From Larkinella sp051857545 (GTDB lineage: Bacteria; Bacteroidota; Bacteroidia; Cytophagales; Spirosomataceae): a DNA stretch of 64,000 nt. The notes beneath the pieces are model-generated. The model did not search any database and was not told where the DNA came from. It saw only the letters and a list, made by a program, of their open reading frames with translations. Location of the stretch: NCBI RefSeq assembly GCF_051857545.1, contig NZ_JBPZHB010000007.1, positions 248,001-312,000 on the forward strand, read 5' to 3'. Shown here in pieces: positions 1 through 8,067 of this stretch. Within the stretch, counting starts at the first letter, position 1, and each line of letters begins with the position of its first letter. The translations under genes were made by a program, and so were the position numbers.

Positions 1-97
1 GCGGTCCTTCGAGATGAGCCTCCGGCTCCAGTTGCCGAACCAGTCGGGCCAACGTTTTGGCAACCAGCGGTTCATCTTCGATCAATAAAATAGTCAT
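1..97 (-). CDS. Response regulator receiver domain, N-terminal part only (runs off the window)
   Basis: The frame starts at an ATG read from 97 and stays open to the window edge, giving about 32 residues. It begins MTILLIEDEPLVAKTLARL, which is the beta1 strand plus the acidic D-E pair of a CheY-like receiver domain. The phosphorylated Asp and any output domain lie outside the window. In this lineage such a regulator often has a LytTR DNA-binding domain and works with a LytS-type kinase. Three such kinases occur in this window, but none is adjacent on the same transcript, so the partner is unknown. Confidence 0.8.
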   Translation of the reverse strand, partial: MTILLIEDEPLVAKTLARLVRQLEPEAHLEGP

Positions 98-184
98 GCC
101 TTTTTTACGCTCAAAATCGATTTTTATTAAACATTCGCTGAATGATCCAGTTAAAATAGGTAATAATCAACACACCTTGCAATC

Positions 185-637
185 ATGACAAACGACGAAA
201 TAGTTGACTCTCTGAACGATCTGGTTAAAATTAACAACGACCGCATCAACGGTTTTGAAAAAGCCGCCGAGGACATCGAAGACGCCGAACTGGCTTCTCT
301 GTTCAAGAACCTGACTTCACAAAGCCGGAAATTCCGGAGTGAACTGGCCGACAACATCGTTCGCATTGGCGGAGTGGTTCCCGGCGTTGACGAAACCAGT
401 ACCGGCAGCAAAATTCACCGCGCCTGGATCGACATCAAGTCGGCCTTTACGGGAAAAGACCGTAATACGGTTCTCGAATCCTGCGTTTTTGGCGAAAATG
501 CTGCGGTTGAAGAATACGAAGAAACGTTGGAAGATGAAAGCATTCCATCCTACATCCGCCAAACCCTCAGCACCCAACTCGACGAACTCCGCCAAACCCG
601 CGATCAAATCGCGACGCTGCGGGATGTTACGGAGTAA
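185..637 (+). CDS. DUF2383 / PA2169-type four-helix-bundle protein
   Basis: A soluble, acidic 150-residue protein with no signal peptide. It is almost entirely helical and begins TNDEIVDSLNDLVKINNDRI, typical of the PA2169/DUF2383 family, whose members fold as ferritin-like four-helix bundles. The family is often linked to stress responses but has no proven reaction. Conserved E/H positions that could bind metal are spread through the helices, for example around residues 99-115. It is transcribed alone and faces the helical protein ending at 779, with a long inverted repeat between the two stops. Family assignment is fairly sure; function is unknown. Confidence 0.85.
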   Translation: MTNDEIVDSLNDLVKINNDRINGFEKAAEDIEDAELASLFKNLTSQSRKFRSELADNIVRIGGVVPGVDETSTGSKIHRAWIDIKSAFTGKDRNTVLESCVFGENAAVEEYEETLEDESIPSYIRQTLSTQLDELRQTRDQIATLRDVTE

Positions 638-654
638 AATCTGAAATAATATCG

Positions 655-767
655 AATAATGAATGTTGAATATTGAATAACGAATATCGAATAATGAAAA
701 AGGAACGTTGATGCGTTCAAAACTTCATTATTCGATATTCTTTATTCGATATTCAACATTCATTATT
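655..767. repeat. Long inverted repeat of 7-base words (family A), between convergent genes
   Basis: Arms 655-698 and 724-767 pair over 44 bases with two mismatches and a 25-base loop. Each arm is a run of 7-base words of the form GAATNNN. The hairpin fills the gap between two convergent stop codons (637 and 779), so it probably acts as a two-way terminator or protects mRNA 3' ends. The same family recurs near 14.3, 17.0, 19.8 and 22.4 kb. Confidence 0.85.
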
Positions 768-778
768 ATCCTTTTTCT

Positions 779-1123
779 TTATTTTCCTTTCCTCCCCAAT
801 CCCGTCGAAACCGCATCCAGCGTAGTCGCCAACTCCTGAAGTTTTCCTTTCATTTCTTCTTCCGCATTCTCCAGACTTTTCCGGGTCAGCTTCGCCAGTG
901 AATGCAGCGACTCGGCAATTAGCAGGCTTTTTCCGGTGGCCAGTGCCGCCTTCAGTTGCTCCAGTTCATCCGAAATATCGTCCAGAACCAGGTGACCAGA
1001 TCCCAGCGCCCGGACCCATTGATCAATAAAACTGTTTGCCATCGGTTGCAAATGAACCGGATCGGTAGTCAACTCCCGGAGCGTAATGTCCAGCAATTGG
1101 TCGGCATTGTGTGCGTGCGTCAT
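779..1123 (-). CDS. Small helical protein of unknown function
   Basis: A 114-residue soluble protein predicted almost wholly helical, with heptad-like leucines across residues 45-85 and a basic end (GLGRKGK). I do not recognise a family. It is the last gene after the LytS-type kinase on the minus strand, with a 79-bp gap, so it could be read from the same transcript or from its own promoter. A TACATTGT sequence about 25 bp upstream of the start is a weak -7 candidate. No signal peptide or membrane segment is seen. Confidence 0.6.
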   Translation of the reverse strand: MTHAHNADQLLDITLRELTTDPVHLQPMANSFIDQWVRALGSGHLVLDDISDELEQLKAALATGKSLLIAESLHSLAKLTRKSLENAEEEMKGKLQELATTLDAVSTGLGRKGK

Positions 1124-1202
1124 AGTTTTTTACGAAATGATGATTGCGCACAATGTACGACGATTGGCCATTCATTTGTTATTTTTCAGAGTTCATTTTT
1201 CA

Positions 1203-2228
1203 TTAAACCAAGGGAATGCTCACCCGGAACCGGTCATTGTGTTCTTCCACTTTCACTTCCTTCTCGCTCAAAAAGTGGTATAAAGCTTTCAAATTCGTCA
1301 GCCCTTGCCCATTCGACGTTTCAACCCGCGGTTTTCGTTGCAGGTTATTTTCGACGGAGACATAGTCTTCATCCGCTACGATCTGAATGGTCAGCGGCTG
1401 CCCGGCATTGGCGACATTGTGCTTGATGGCATTTTCAACCAGAATTTGTAAAGTTACCGGTACAATGGCTTTATCGGAGTAGGCCGGTGGGATTTTTACC
1501 TGAATATCAAGCGAGCCATTAAAGCGGGTTTTCAGGAGCAGAATGTAGTTATTTATAAAGTCGGTTTCGGTGGTTAAGCTCACCAGATCCTTGTCTTTAT
1601 GCTGGATGACATACCGGAATACTTTCGATAGTTGCCGCAAAAATTGCGATGCTAAATCCGGATTTTCGTGAATTAATCCGTCCAGAGACGACAAACTATT
1701 GAAGAGGAAATGCGGGCTAATCTGATTTTTTAAACTATCGAGCTGCACCTGAATTTTCTCCTTCTCGAGTTGCGTTGCCCGAATGGCATTCTCCTGCCAT
1801 TGTTTCAGGAAATGACTGGCGATAAAGCCCAGACACACCACCGTATTCGCTAAAAAAACCGTCATCCCAATGATGATCACACTAAACCGGTTGAGTAAGG
1901 GAATGCTGGTTAGTTGCGCCGATAAAAACTCAGTATAAACAAAATAACTAATTACCAAATACACGGTTTTTACAATGCCCCACCCACCAATGATCTGAAT
2001 CAAAACGCGTAATTTGATATTTTTTTCAAAGGGCAATTGGCGATTCAGATAATCATTGAACCAGTAATGAAACAGCCAGATGGCGTTCAAAACAAAAAAG
2101 GACAGAAAGAATAATTCAACCTGAACCTGCCACGTAATATCGGGCATCAGCCACTGCCGACCCACCACACCACCCAGGGCTCCCCACAGCAATAGCAGCT
2201 CGACGTATTTGTTAAACTTGATTTTCAT
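1203..2228 (-). CDS. LytS-type sensor histidine kinase
   Basis: A 341-residue inner-membrane kinase with four hydrophobic segments (roughly residues 10-24, 37-55, 75-98 and 112-140). A coiled linker and the His_kinase domain follow. The phosphoacceptor is His173 in ISPHFLFNSLSSL, and the ATP-binding N box is LVENAIKHN near residue 265. Kinases of this class normally signal to LytTR response regulators, but none is adjacent. Its start overlaps the end of the ABC ATPase gene by 17 bp, so it is translationally linked to the tripartite exporter. It may sense envelope state or the exporter's substrate; that link is inference. Confidence 0.9.
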   Translation of the reverse strand: MKIKFNKYVELLLLWGALGGVVGRQWLMPDITWQVQVELFFLSFFVLNAIWLFHYWFNDYLNRQLPFEKNIKLRVLIQIIGGWGIVKTVYLVISYFVYTEFLSAQLTSIPLLNRFSVIIIGMTVFLANTVVCLGFIASHFLKQWQENAIRATQLEKEKIQVQLDSLKNQISPHFLFNSLSSLDGLIHENPDLASQFLRQLSKVFRYVIQHKDKDLVSLTTETDFINNYILLLKTRFNGSLDIQVKIPPAYSDKAIVPVTLQILVENAIKHNVANAGQPLTIQIVADEDYVSVENNLQRKPRVETSNGQGLTNLKALYHFLSEKEVKVEEHNDRFRVSIPLV

Positions 2229-2904
2229 GGCTGGAAATGATCATGCCGTCCGACATCTCAATGACCCGGTCGCAACCGGCGGCAAAGTCGGGATCGTGCG
2301 TAACGGCAATAATGGTTTGGTGGTTTTCCTGCGCAATTTCGCGGAAAATATCAAAGACAATCCCGGTATTGGTCTTGTCCAGGTTCCCCGTTGGTTCGTC
2401 GCCCATCACAATGGTCGGATCGTTGATCAAGGCGCGGGCGATGGCCACGCGTTGCTGCTGTCCGCCCGATAATTTGCTCGATAGTTTGCGGGCGTGGTCT
2501 TCCATTCCGATCATTTTCAGCTTTTCGTAGGCCCGGTGTTCCACCTCTTTTTCCGAGTATTTCCCCAATTTTAAAGCCGGAAGCATCACGTTTTGTAAGG
2601 TGGTGAATTCCGGCAACAAAAAGTGAAACTGAAACACAAAACCGAGGTGTTCATTCCGAAACTTCGACAGATAATCCTGACTGCGACCCGTTAACGTTTG
2701 TCCGTTAATCTCCAGTGTTCCTTCATACTCCGTGTCCATCGTTGACAGCAAATACAACAGCGTCGATTTGCCACAACCCGACTTGCCAACAATCGCCAGA
2801 AATTCGCCTTTATTGACCTCGAACGTCACATCTTTCAGCACCTGAAATCGATCGGGTTCGGTGAAGTACTTGTTGAAATGCGATGCTTTTAATACCTTTT
2901 CCAT
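2212..2904 (-). CDS. ABC transporter ATP-binding protein (LolD/MacB type)
   Basis: The 230-residue cytoplasmic ATPase of the export operon. It has Walker A GKSGCGKST (residues 40-48), a Q-loop at FVFQ (89-92), signature LSGGQ (145-149), Walker B IVMGDE (165-170) and the switch His203. The length and the LSGGQQQRVAIARAL context fit the LolD/MacB/FtsE branch, which powers extrusion of lipoproteins, peptides or drugs rather than import. It lies two bases after the permease stop and overlaps the kinase start, so the three are surely cotranscribed. Substrate unknown. Confidence 0.92.
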   Translation of the reverse strand: MEKVLKASHFNKYFTEPDRFQVLKDVTFEVNKGEFLAIVGKSGCGKSTLLYLLSTMDTEYEGTLEINGQTLTGRSQDYLSKFRNEHLGFVFQFHFLLPEFTTLQNVMLPALKLGKYSEKEVEHRAYEKLKMIGMEDHARKLSSKLSGGQQQRVAIARALINDPTIVMGDEPTGNLDKTNTGIVFDIFREIAQENHQTIIAVTHDPDFAAGCDRVIEMSDGMIISSHENQV

Positions 2905-2906
2905 CG

Positions 2907-4163
2907 TTATCCTCTTAATATCGAAACCGGGTCTACTTTCGAGGCTTTTCGAGAAGGAAAATAACCGGCTAAAACCGTCGTAATCAATCCGAAGAGAAGG
3001 CCCATTCCGTAGTATTTCAGATCAAAAATAACCGGGAACGTTTTGATGCTTAAAAAATCCCCGGCGTTGAACGGCGTTATCGACAATAAATAACTGAGAA
3101 TAAAGCCAATCAACAGCCCCAGTAATCCACCCAATACCCCGATAAAAACCGCCTGGAGCAGAAAAATCAGAACGATATCTTTCCCTTCAAAACCGGTCGC
3201 TTTCAAAATGGCGATGTCCTTTATTTTATTGATGACATTCATGTTCATGATGTTGTAAATGCCAAAACCGGCCACCACCAGGAGCGTCATCGACACCACA
3301 AACGTCATGACATTCCGGATTTTTTCGCCCGCCAGGATGGCCGAGTTTGCTGTTGCCCAGTCTTCCGTATAATATCCGTATATGGCCCGCAGTTTTTTAC
3401 CCAGTGGCAGCGCCAGCAATGGATCGAACATTTTGATGTGAATATCGGTCACATAGCTCGCATCTTTCTGCAAAATCTCCTGCACTGTCGATAAATTGGC
3501 GTAACTCTTGGTGTTGTCGACCGTTCCGATGCCGAATCCGAAGGTGCCGACCACCCGCAGAATCATCGTCCCCCCCGTCGGCGTCGTCACACTTACCTTG
3601 TCACCTTCGCGAACGTTGAGCTTCCGTGCCAGCACATTGCCCATAATCAGCCCGTTCGGGTTGCTCCGCAAGGCTTCAATCGTTCCGGATTTTAACCGGC
3701 TTTTCAGATTGTACAGACGGTTTTCGCGATCGATGTCAACCCCGGCGATGGTTCCTGAAATCTGAATGGGACCGTTGTTGTAGAATGCCTGCGTGCTGAG
3801 TTGGGGCGAAACGCCCAGTACACCCGGCTCCTGCTCGATCCGTCGGGCAATCAGAAAACCGTTTTTCAGCCGCGACAATTGTTCCTTCGGTTTCTGATGA
3901 TAGATGACGTTGAAGGCCGAGTCGCTCCGGTTCAATTGGTCGATCAGGGCGGGGCGCTGCGTGTTCACCTCGTTGTACATCCGCACGTGCGGACTAGCGT
4001 CCAGCGCCGAGTCTTCCAGAAACTGGTTGACGCCCTGCATGAACGAAATCATGGTGATGAACATGGCAATCCCGAACGTGACGCCCAGCATGGCAACGAG
4101 GGTTTGCCGCTTCTTCGACAGCAGGTGCGTTTTGGCAATTTGGATGGTGATGCTGAGATTCAT
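2907..4163 (-). CDS. ABC transporter permease (FtsX/MacB family)
   Basis: A 418-residue inner-membrane permease with the MacB/LolC plan: one N-terminal helix (about 20-42), a periplasmic domain of about 230 residues, then three helices at the C-terminal end. It ends FPSRKASKVDPVSILRG, the usual FtsX-family tail. I chose the ATG at 4163 (MNLSITIQIAK). A GTG 24 bases further out only adds eight residues encoded by the flanking repeat. Together with the downstream ATPase and the upstream adaptor and TolC genes it forms a split MacAB-TolC-like exporter. Confidence 0.88.
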   Translation of the reverse strand: MNLSITIQIAKTHLLSKKRQTLVAMLGVTFGIAMFITMISFMQGVNQFLEDSALDASPHVRMYNEVNTQRPALIDQLNRSDSAFNVIYHQKPKEQLSRLKNGFLIARRIEQEPGVLGVSPQLSTQAFYNNGPIQISGTIAGVDIDRENRLYNLKSRLKSGTIEALRSNPNGLIMGNVLARKLNVREGDKVSVTTPTGGTMILRVVGTFGFGIGTVDNTKSYANLSTVQEILQKDASYVTDIHIKMFDPLLALPLGKKLRAIYGYYTEDWATANSAILAGEKIRNVMTFVVSMTLLVVAGFGIYNIMNMNVINKIKDIAILKATGFEGKDIVLIFLLQAVFIGVLGGLLGLLIGFILSYLLSITPFNAGDFLSIKTFPVIFDLKYYGMGLLFGLITTVLAGYFPSRKASKVDPVSILRG

Positions 4164-4184
4164 GAATTTTAAAGGTGGTTGTTG

Positions 4185-4263
4185 CACAGAGTTAATCAGA
4201 GGGTATCAGGGCTAATCAGAGAAAATCTTTGATTAACTCTGCTATCCTCTGGTTAACTCTGTG
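4185..4263. repeat. Inverted repeat of 10-base words (family D), inside the export operon
   Basis: The left arm is a run of 10-base words of the form CAGAGTTAAT/CAGAGGGTAT. It is mirrored imperfectly by the right arm, which ends in CTCTGTG. It lies between the adaptor stop and the permease start on the same strand, so it is within a transcript rather than at its end. Related elements occur at 10.3, 26.1 and 33.1 kb. Confidence 0.75.
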
Positions 4264-4271
4264 TAATTACT

Positions 4272-5363
4272 TCATTCCGGATTAACCACAACAGACTTCT
4301 CATTCAAACCGCCTTTCACCTGAACCAGATCGAAATTCTCAGCGCCCTTTACAATTCTCACCTTCTTTTTATCGCCGTTCTCACTGACCCAAACGCTATC
4401 ATTTCCAACCACATACGACTTCGGAATCGTCAGCACCCGGTTGTTCTGGCTGATGATGATATTGGCTTCGACCGTCAAACCGTAATACGCGTCGGGTCGT
4501 TCACCGACAAAATCCGCATCGACCCGGAACGACTGATCGACCCGGTTCAGCTTCGGATAAATCTTCCGAACCCGGGCTTTGAACACTTTATTGGGATAGA
4601 CATCCGCTTTGACGACAACGTCCTGCCCTTCCCGAATCTTCCCAAAATCGCTTTCATCGACTGCCAGTTTCACAAACACATCATGCCCACTCCCAATCAG
4701 CGCAAGCTGGTCATTCCGCCGAATTACTTCGCCCGGTTCTTTCAAAATCTCGTACACCTTGCCATCCACAAAACTCCGGACGCGGGTATTGCCCTGCTCC
4801 TGCCCGCTGGCAACGTACTGACTCCTGGAGTTTTGCAAGTCGACATACAACTGATTCCTAGTGCGTTGCAGCGAACTTCGTCGGGCAATATAATCATTCC
4901 GGGACGTCTGGTAGGCCAGTTGAACCCGCTCCAGTTCGGCTTTGGAGGTCGCATTCTGCTGGTACAAATCCCGGTAGCGGGCATAGTTGACCGAGTCGTT
5001 GGCCAGACGGGTTTGCGCCGTGCGAACCTGCGCTTCGAGTTCGGCTAAAACCGGTGAGTTGTCGCTCAGGTTGGCCTGCGACTGTCGGTAAATGTTGGCC
5101 GTAGCCTGTTCGCGCGCACCCTGCGTAATGCCTTCCAGCACAAACAACAATTGACTGCGTTTGACCGAATCGCCCTCACTAATCAGCTTCTGCTGCAAAA
5201 TACCGTCGGCATTGGCCAGCACTTTGTACTCATTCCGGGGGTAAATACCGCCCGATGCATAAACCGCTTCCGTCAGGTCTTTATAGGTCGGCGAAGTGCC
5301 TTCTTCTTTCCGGTTACAGCCGGATAAAACCGCTATAGCCAGCAGAATGAGTCCCTTTCGCAT
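4272..5363 (-). CDS. Efflux periplasmic adaptor lipoprotein (HlyD/MacA-like)
   Basis: A 363-residue adaptor that would bridge the inner-membrane permease and the TolC channel. From the ATG at 5363 it begins MRKGLILLAIAVLSGCNRKE, a lipoprotein signal with lipid-modified Cys16. That is why I prefer it to the longer frame opening at 5423. After the lipoyl-like half comes a coiled-coil hairpin (about residues 80-190, rich in R/Q/L), the second lipoyl half with VRSFVDGKVYEIL, then the beta-barrel and membrane-proximal domains. If the 5423 start were used, it would overlap the TolC gene by 11 bp. Confidence 0.88.
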   Translation of the reverse strand: MRKGLILLAIAVLSGCNRKEEGTSPTYKDLTEAVYASGGIYPRNEYKVLANADGILQQKLISEGDSVKRSQLLFVLEGITQGAREQATANIYRQSQANLSDNSPVLAELEAQVRTAQTRLANDSVNYARYRDLYQQNATSKAELERVQLAYQTSRNDYIARRSSLQRTRNQLYVDLQNSRSQYVASGQEQGNTRVRSFVDGKVYEILKEPGEVIRRNDQLALIGSGHDVFVKLAVDESDFGKIREGQDVVVKADVYPNKVFKARVRKIYPKLNRVDQSFRVDADFVGERPDAYYGLTVEANIIISQNNRVLTIPKSYVVGNDSVWVSENGDKKKVRIVKGAENFDLVQVKGGLNEKSVVVNPE

Positions 5364-5412
5364 TCCCGCAACCGTCGGAAGCAGGAACTCGTAATTCAAT
5401 TCGGGGTGTGCT

Positions 5413-6726
5413 TTATTGTCCATTTCTGATCTGCAAAATCGTCTGATTGATAAACACGTTCGACAACGTATTCAGGTAGCGGTTCTGGGCGTTCAACGAC
5501 TCATTGAATACGTTCAGATACTGGTCATACGCGAAGATTCCCGCCCGATATTTCACCAGGGCAATCTGCGTATTCTGCTCGTTCAATTCGAAATTCTGCC
5601 GGTTAAAAACCAGCGAACGAACGGCCTGATTATACGCATTCAGAATATCCTGATTGTCGACTTCCGCGCGCGTTTGTTCATACGCCAGTTCGGTCTGGGC
5701 CTGCTCGATTCGCAGCCGGGCACGGTTCAGGTTGGCCGTTCGCAAGCCGCCCGTATACAGGGGGATATTCAGTTGTAATCCGGCTACGCCAATGGGAAAC
5801 CACTTTTCGCTAAAATCCAGAAAGTCGAACTGTTTCCGTTGCGCCTGGGCCGAATACCGGGCATACACCGACAAAGTTGGCCACCGTAAGGCATTTTCCC
5901 GGTTCAACTGCTGTTGAAACAACGCCAGTTGCGAACGGCGAACGGTGATCTGTGGGCGTTCGACGGTTCCGTTCAGGGCCGAAAACCCGGTTTGCGCAGA
6001 CGGTCCAACGAGGTCCTGCTCCAGCACCAGCGAATCTCGTAAGGCTAGCCCCAGCAAAACCTTCATCTGGTTTCGGTTGCGGATATAACTCAGTTCATTT
6101 TGCCGCAGCACATCCTCCGCCGTCAGCCGGATGGATTGTAATCGGTTGTATTCCAGGGGTTCGATCTGGCCTTTTTCCAGTCGATACCGGGCGATGGTCG
6201 CGATGGTATCAGCATTGGCCACGTTCCGGCGGGCAATGTCGATGGCCGAGCGGGTCAGCAGGGTGGCGTGGTAAACCCGAGCGACCTGCGTCGACACCTC
6301 GTCCAGCAACACCAGATTCTGGTCGTCGATGATTCGTAAATTCTGGTTGGTCAATCCCACATCCTGGCGGTTCGGGCGACTCAGCAAGGGCATTGAAACC
6401 TCCACGCCCGCTGTCAGGTTGAACGGAACGCCAAATTGCAGCGACCGGAATTCGCCGGGCTGACCACCCAGAAACTCCGCCGGTATTAGTTGCGTCGGCA
6501 ATGCATAATTATAATCGAGGTTGGTAAACGCCCGCGCCGTTGGCATCAGACCGGCGCGGGTGGCGGCCCGTTGCTGCTCCTGCGTGATGCGGTTCTGCCG
6601 GGCAATTTTCAGATCGGGATTTTGCTGCCGGGCCAGTTGAATGGCCTCCTGCACCGTCCGAACGACGGTTTGCGCCCCTCCTTCATGGCTGGCCAACAAC
6701 AGGAAAACGATGAACACCTTTTTCAT
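5413..6726 (-). CDS. TolC-family outer-membrane efflux channel
   Basis: A 437-residue outer-membrane factor and the first gene of the export operon. From the ATG at 6726 it has a cleavable signal peptide (MKKVFIVFLLLASHEGGAQ). Two TolC repeats follow, made of long coiled-coil helices and amphipathic beta strands, for example around GVPFNLTAGVEVSMPLL and VAGLQLNIPLYTGG. The gene order TolC, adaptor, permease, ATPase, kinase is typical of MacAB-type exporters in this phylum. I see no strong promoter in the 176 bp upstream. Confidence 0.9.
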   Translation of the reverse strand: MKKVFIVFLLLASHEGGAQTVVRTVQEAIQLARQQNPDLKIARQNRITQEQQRAATRAGLMPTARAFTNLDYNYALPTQLIPAEFLGGQPGEFRSLQFGVPFNLTAGVEVSMPLLSRPNRQDVGLTNQNLRIIDDQNLVLLDEVSTQVARVYHATLLTRSAIDIARRNVANADTIATIARYRLEKGQIEPLEYNRLQSIRLTAEDVLRQNELSYIRNRNQMKVLLGLALRDSLVLEQDLVGPSAQTGFSALNGTVERPQITVRRSQLALFQQQLNRENALRWPTLSVYARYSAQAQRKQFDFLDFSEKWFPIGVAGLQLNIPLYTGGLRTANLNRARLRIEQAQTELAYEQTRAEVDNQDILNAYNQAVRSLVFNRQNFELNEQNTQIALVKYRAGIFAYDQYLNVFNESLNAQNRYLNTLSNVFINQTILQIRNGQ

Positions 6727-6902
6727 ACACGAATCGAAATTCATGTACAAAGCAAAAAAAAGGGATTCTCTTTGTCTTGTTTACCTCGACGAACCGGAAG
6801 AATCAAGCTCCAAACCGGACATTTTGACGAGCGAATGAATAGAAAAAAGCAACCCGCTGCGGATTGCCTTCTGGTCCGGTTTTATTTTACGAAACCGGAT
6901 TC

Positions 6903-7679
6903 TCAATACGTATACCGGATAATACCCGCAATCATCACGCACAGTAAGGGATTGTTCACCTTGGTTTCCTCGGTCAAAAGCCGCCCCTGTTTGTCGTAGG
7001 TCTTTTCAATGAGCGCAATTTGATCGCTGCTATTGGGTAAGTGTTCGCTGATTTGCCGGCGATTTCCAGCGAAAGTATGCGTAAACAAGCGAAAGGGTTT
7101 ATCCGTATCCAAGTACCAGGTTTCGCGGATCAACACATTCTCCTGATATTCATAGACCACCCGTCGACTCAGTTTTTGGTTGGAATCGAACCACTTTTGC
7201 TCTGTTTTTTTTCCGTCTTTAAACGTGTATTCCACCAGACCGGTCAGAACGCGTTGCTCCGGATTGCGCTGGTTGAAATAATTCCGCTCGGTTTTCAATA
7301 CTCCATCGGCGTATTCGTACTCAGTTTCATCGTAAGCGACCCAGTTGGAACCGGCGCCATACTGGCCAAACCGGGTTTTGGCAACCAACTGACCATTCGA
7401 ATTATAGCGGTATTCATAATACGAATAGGTCTCCATTTTCCCGCTGGCGACCCGGCCAACGTAATCGATTCGCGTCAACTTTCCGGCCGAGTTATAGGAA
7501 TACTTTTCGATGTTGTTGGGGTTATCACAATTGGTGCCGTTGCAATACAACTTTTGGGTGGGCGACGCTTCGTCGTTGTAGGCATTGCCGCCAGGTTCGA
7601 TGCCAAATTCAGAAGAGTCACCGGGTTGACAGGCTAGCCACAAGGATGCAGAAAGCAGTAGAAGTAGTCGATTTTTCAT
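6903..7679 (-). CDS. Lipoprotein with YD/RHS-like strand repeats
   Basis: A 258-residue lipoprotein. The ATG at 7679 gives MKNRLLLLLSASLWLACQPG with lipidated Cys17; the in-frame start seven codons earlier is less likely. The mature part is a series of short beta-strand motifs such as YSYNSAGKLTRIDYV, YRYNSNGQLVAKTRF and KTYDKQGRLLTEET, which resemble YD-type repeats that build beta-sheet surfaces. No enzyme motif is visible. It is transcribed alone. A perfect TAnnTTTG -7 sequence (TATTTTTG) lies at 7747-7754 on this strand, about 70 bp upstream, without a clear -33 box. Function unknown; probably surface-exposed. Confidence 0.75.
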   Translation of the reverse strand: MKNRLLLLLSASLWLACQPGDSSEFGIEPGGNAYNDEASPTQKLYCNGTNCDNPNNIEKYSYNSAGKLTRIDYVGRVASGKMETYSYYEYRYNSNGQLVAKTRFGQYGAGSNWVAYDETEYEYADGVLKTERNYFNQRNPEQRVLTGLVEYTFKDGKKTEQKWFDSNQKLSRRVVYEYQENVLIRETWYLDTDKPFRLFTHTFAGNRRQISEHLPNSSDQIALIEKTYDKQGRLLTEETKVNNPLLCVMIAGIIRYTY

Positions 7680-7761
7680 AGGAGAACGGGGTTTGGTCAT
7701 TTGGAGAATAGACCCGGTAGTTGCCTGAACCGTTGGAAGTTAGTTCCAAAAATATTTACTT

Positions 7762-7910
7762 CATCACTCCTAACACCAGCCCAAAGGGCTATCATCATTA
7801 GCCCCGGACATCGTCCGGGGAATTCGGGGGTAGAAAATTCGCCATCACCCCCAACACCAGCCCAAAGGGCTATCATCATTAGCCCCGGACATCGTCCGGG
7901 GAATTCGGGG
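7762..7910. repeat. Tandem 81-bp repeat carrying GC-rich hairpins
   Basis: Two nearly identical 68-bp copies (7762-7829 and 7843-7910) are offset by 81 bp. Each carries two palindromes: AGCCCAAAGGGCT, and CCCCGGACATCGTCCGGGG followed by AATTC. They fill most of the 388-bp gap between the divergent lipoprotein and GTPase genes. No reading frame of merit lies here. Confidence 0.85.
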
Positions 7911-8067
7911 TGGTTGTATGATCCGAAAAATTTGGTGCAATCGAAAATTCGGGACCGGTTTGATGCAAAAAATCTCCAAACAAAAAAATCGCAATTGGTT
8001 TATGGTATAGAACCGGTGCTGTAATTTCCGGAAAGAATGCCGACCAATTTGCCTATACTTGACGCCC

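Noticed and set aside
655..767. Short periodic repeats as a CRISPR array
   Set aside because: The word length is 7 with no spacers of even length, the arms are inverted, and no cas gene is present in the window.
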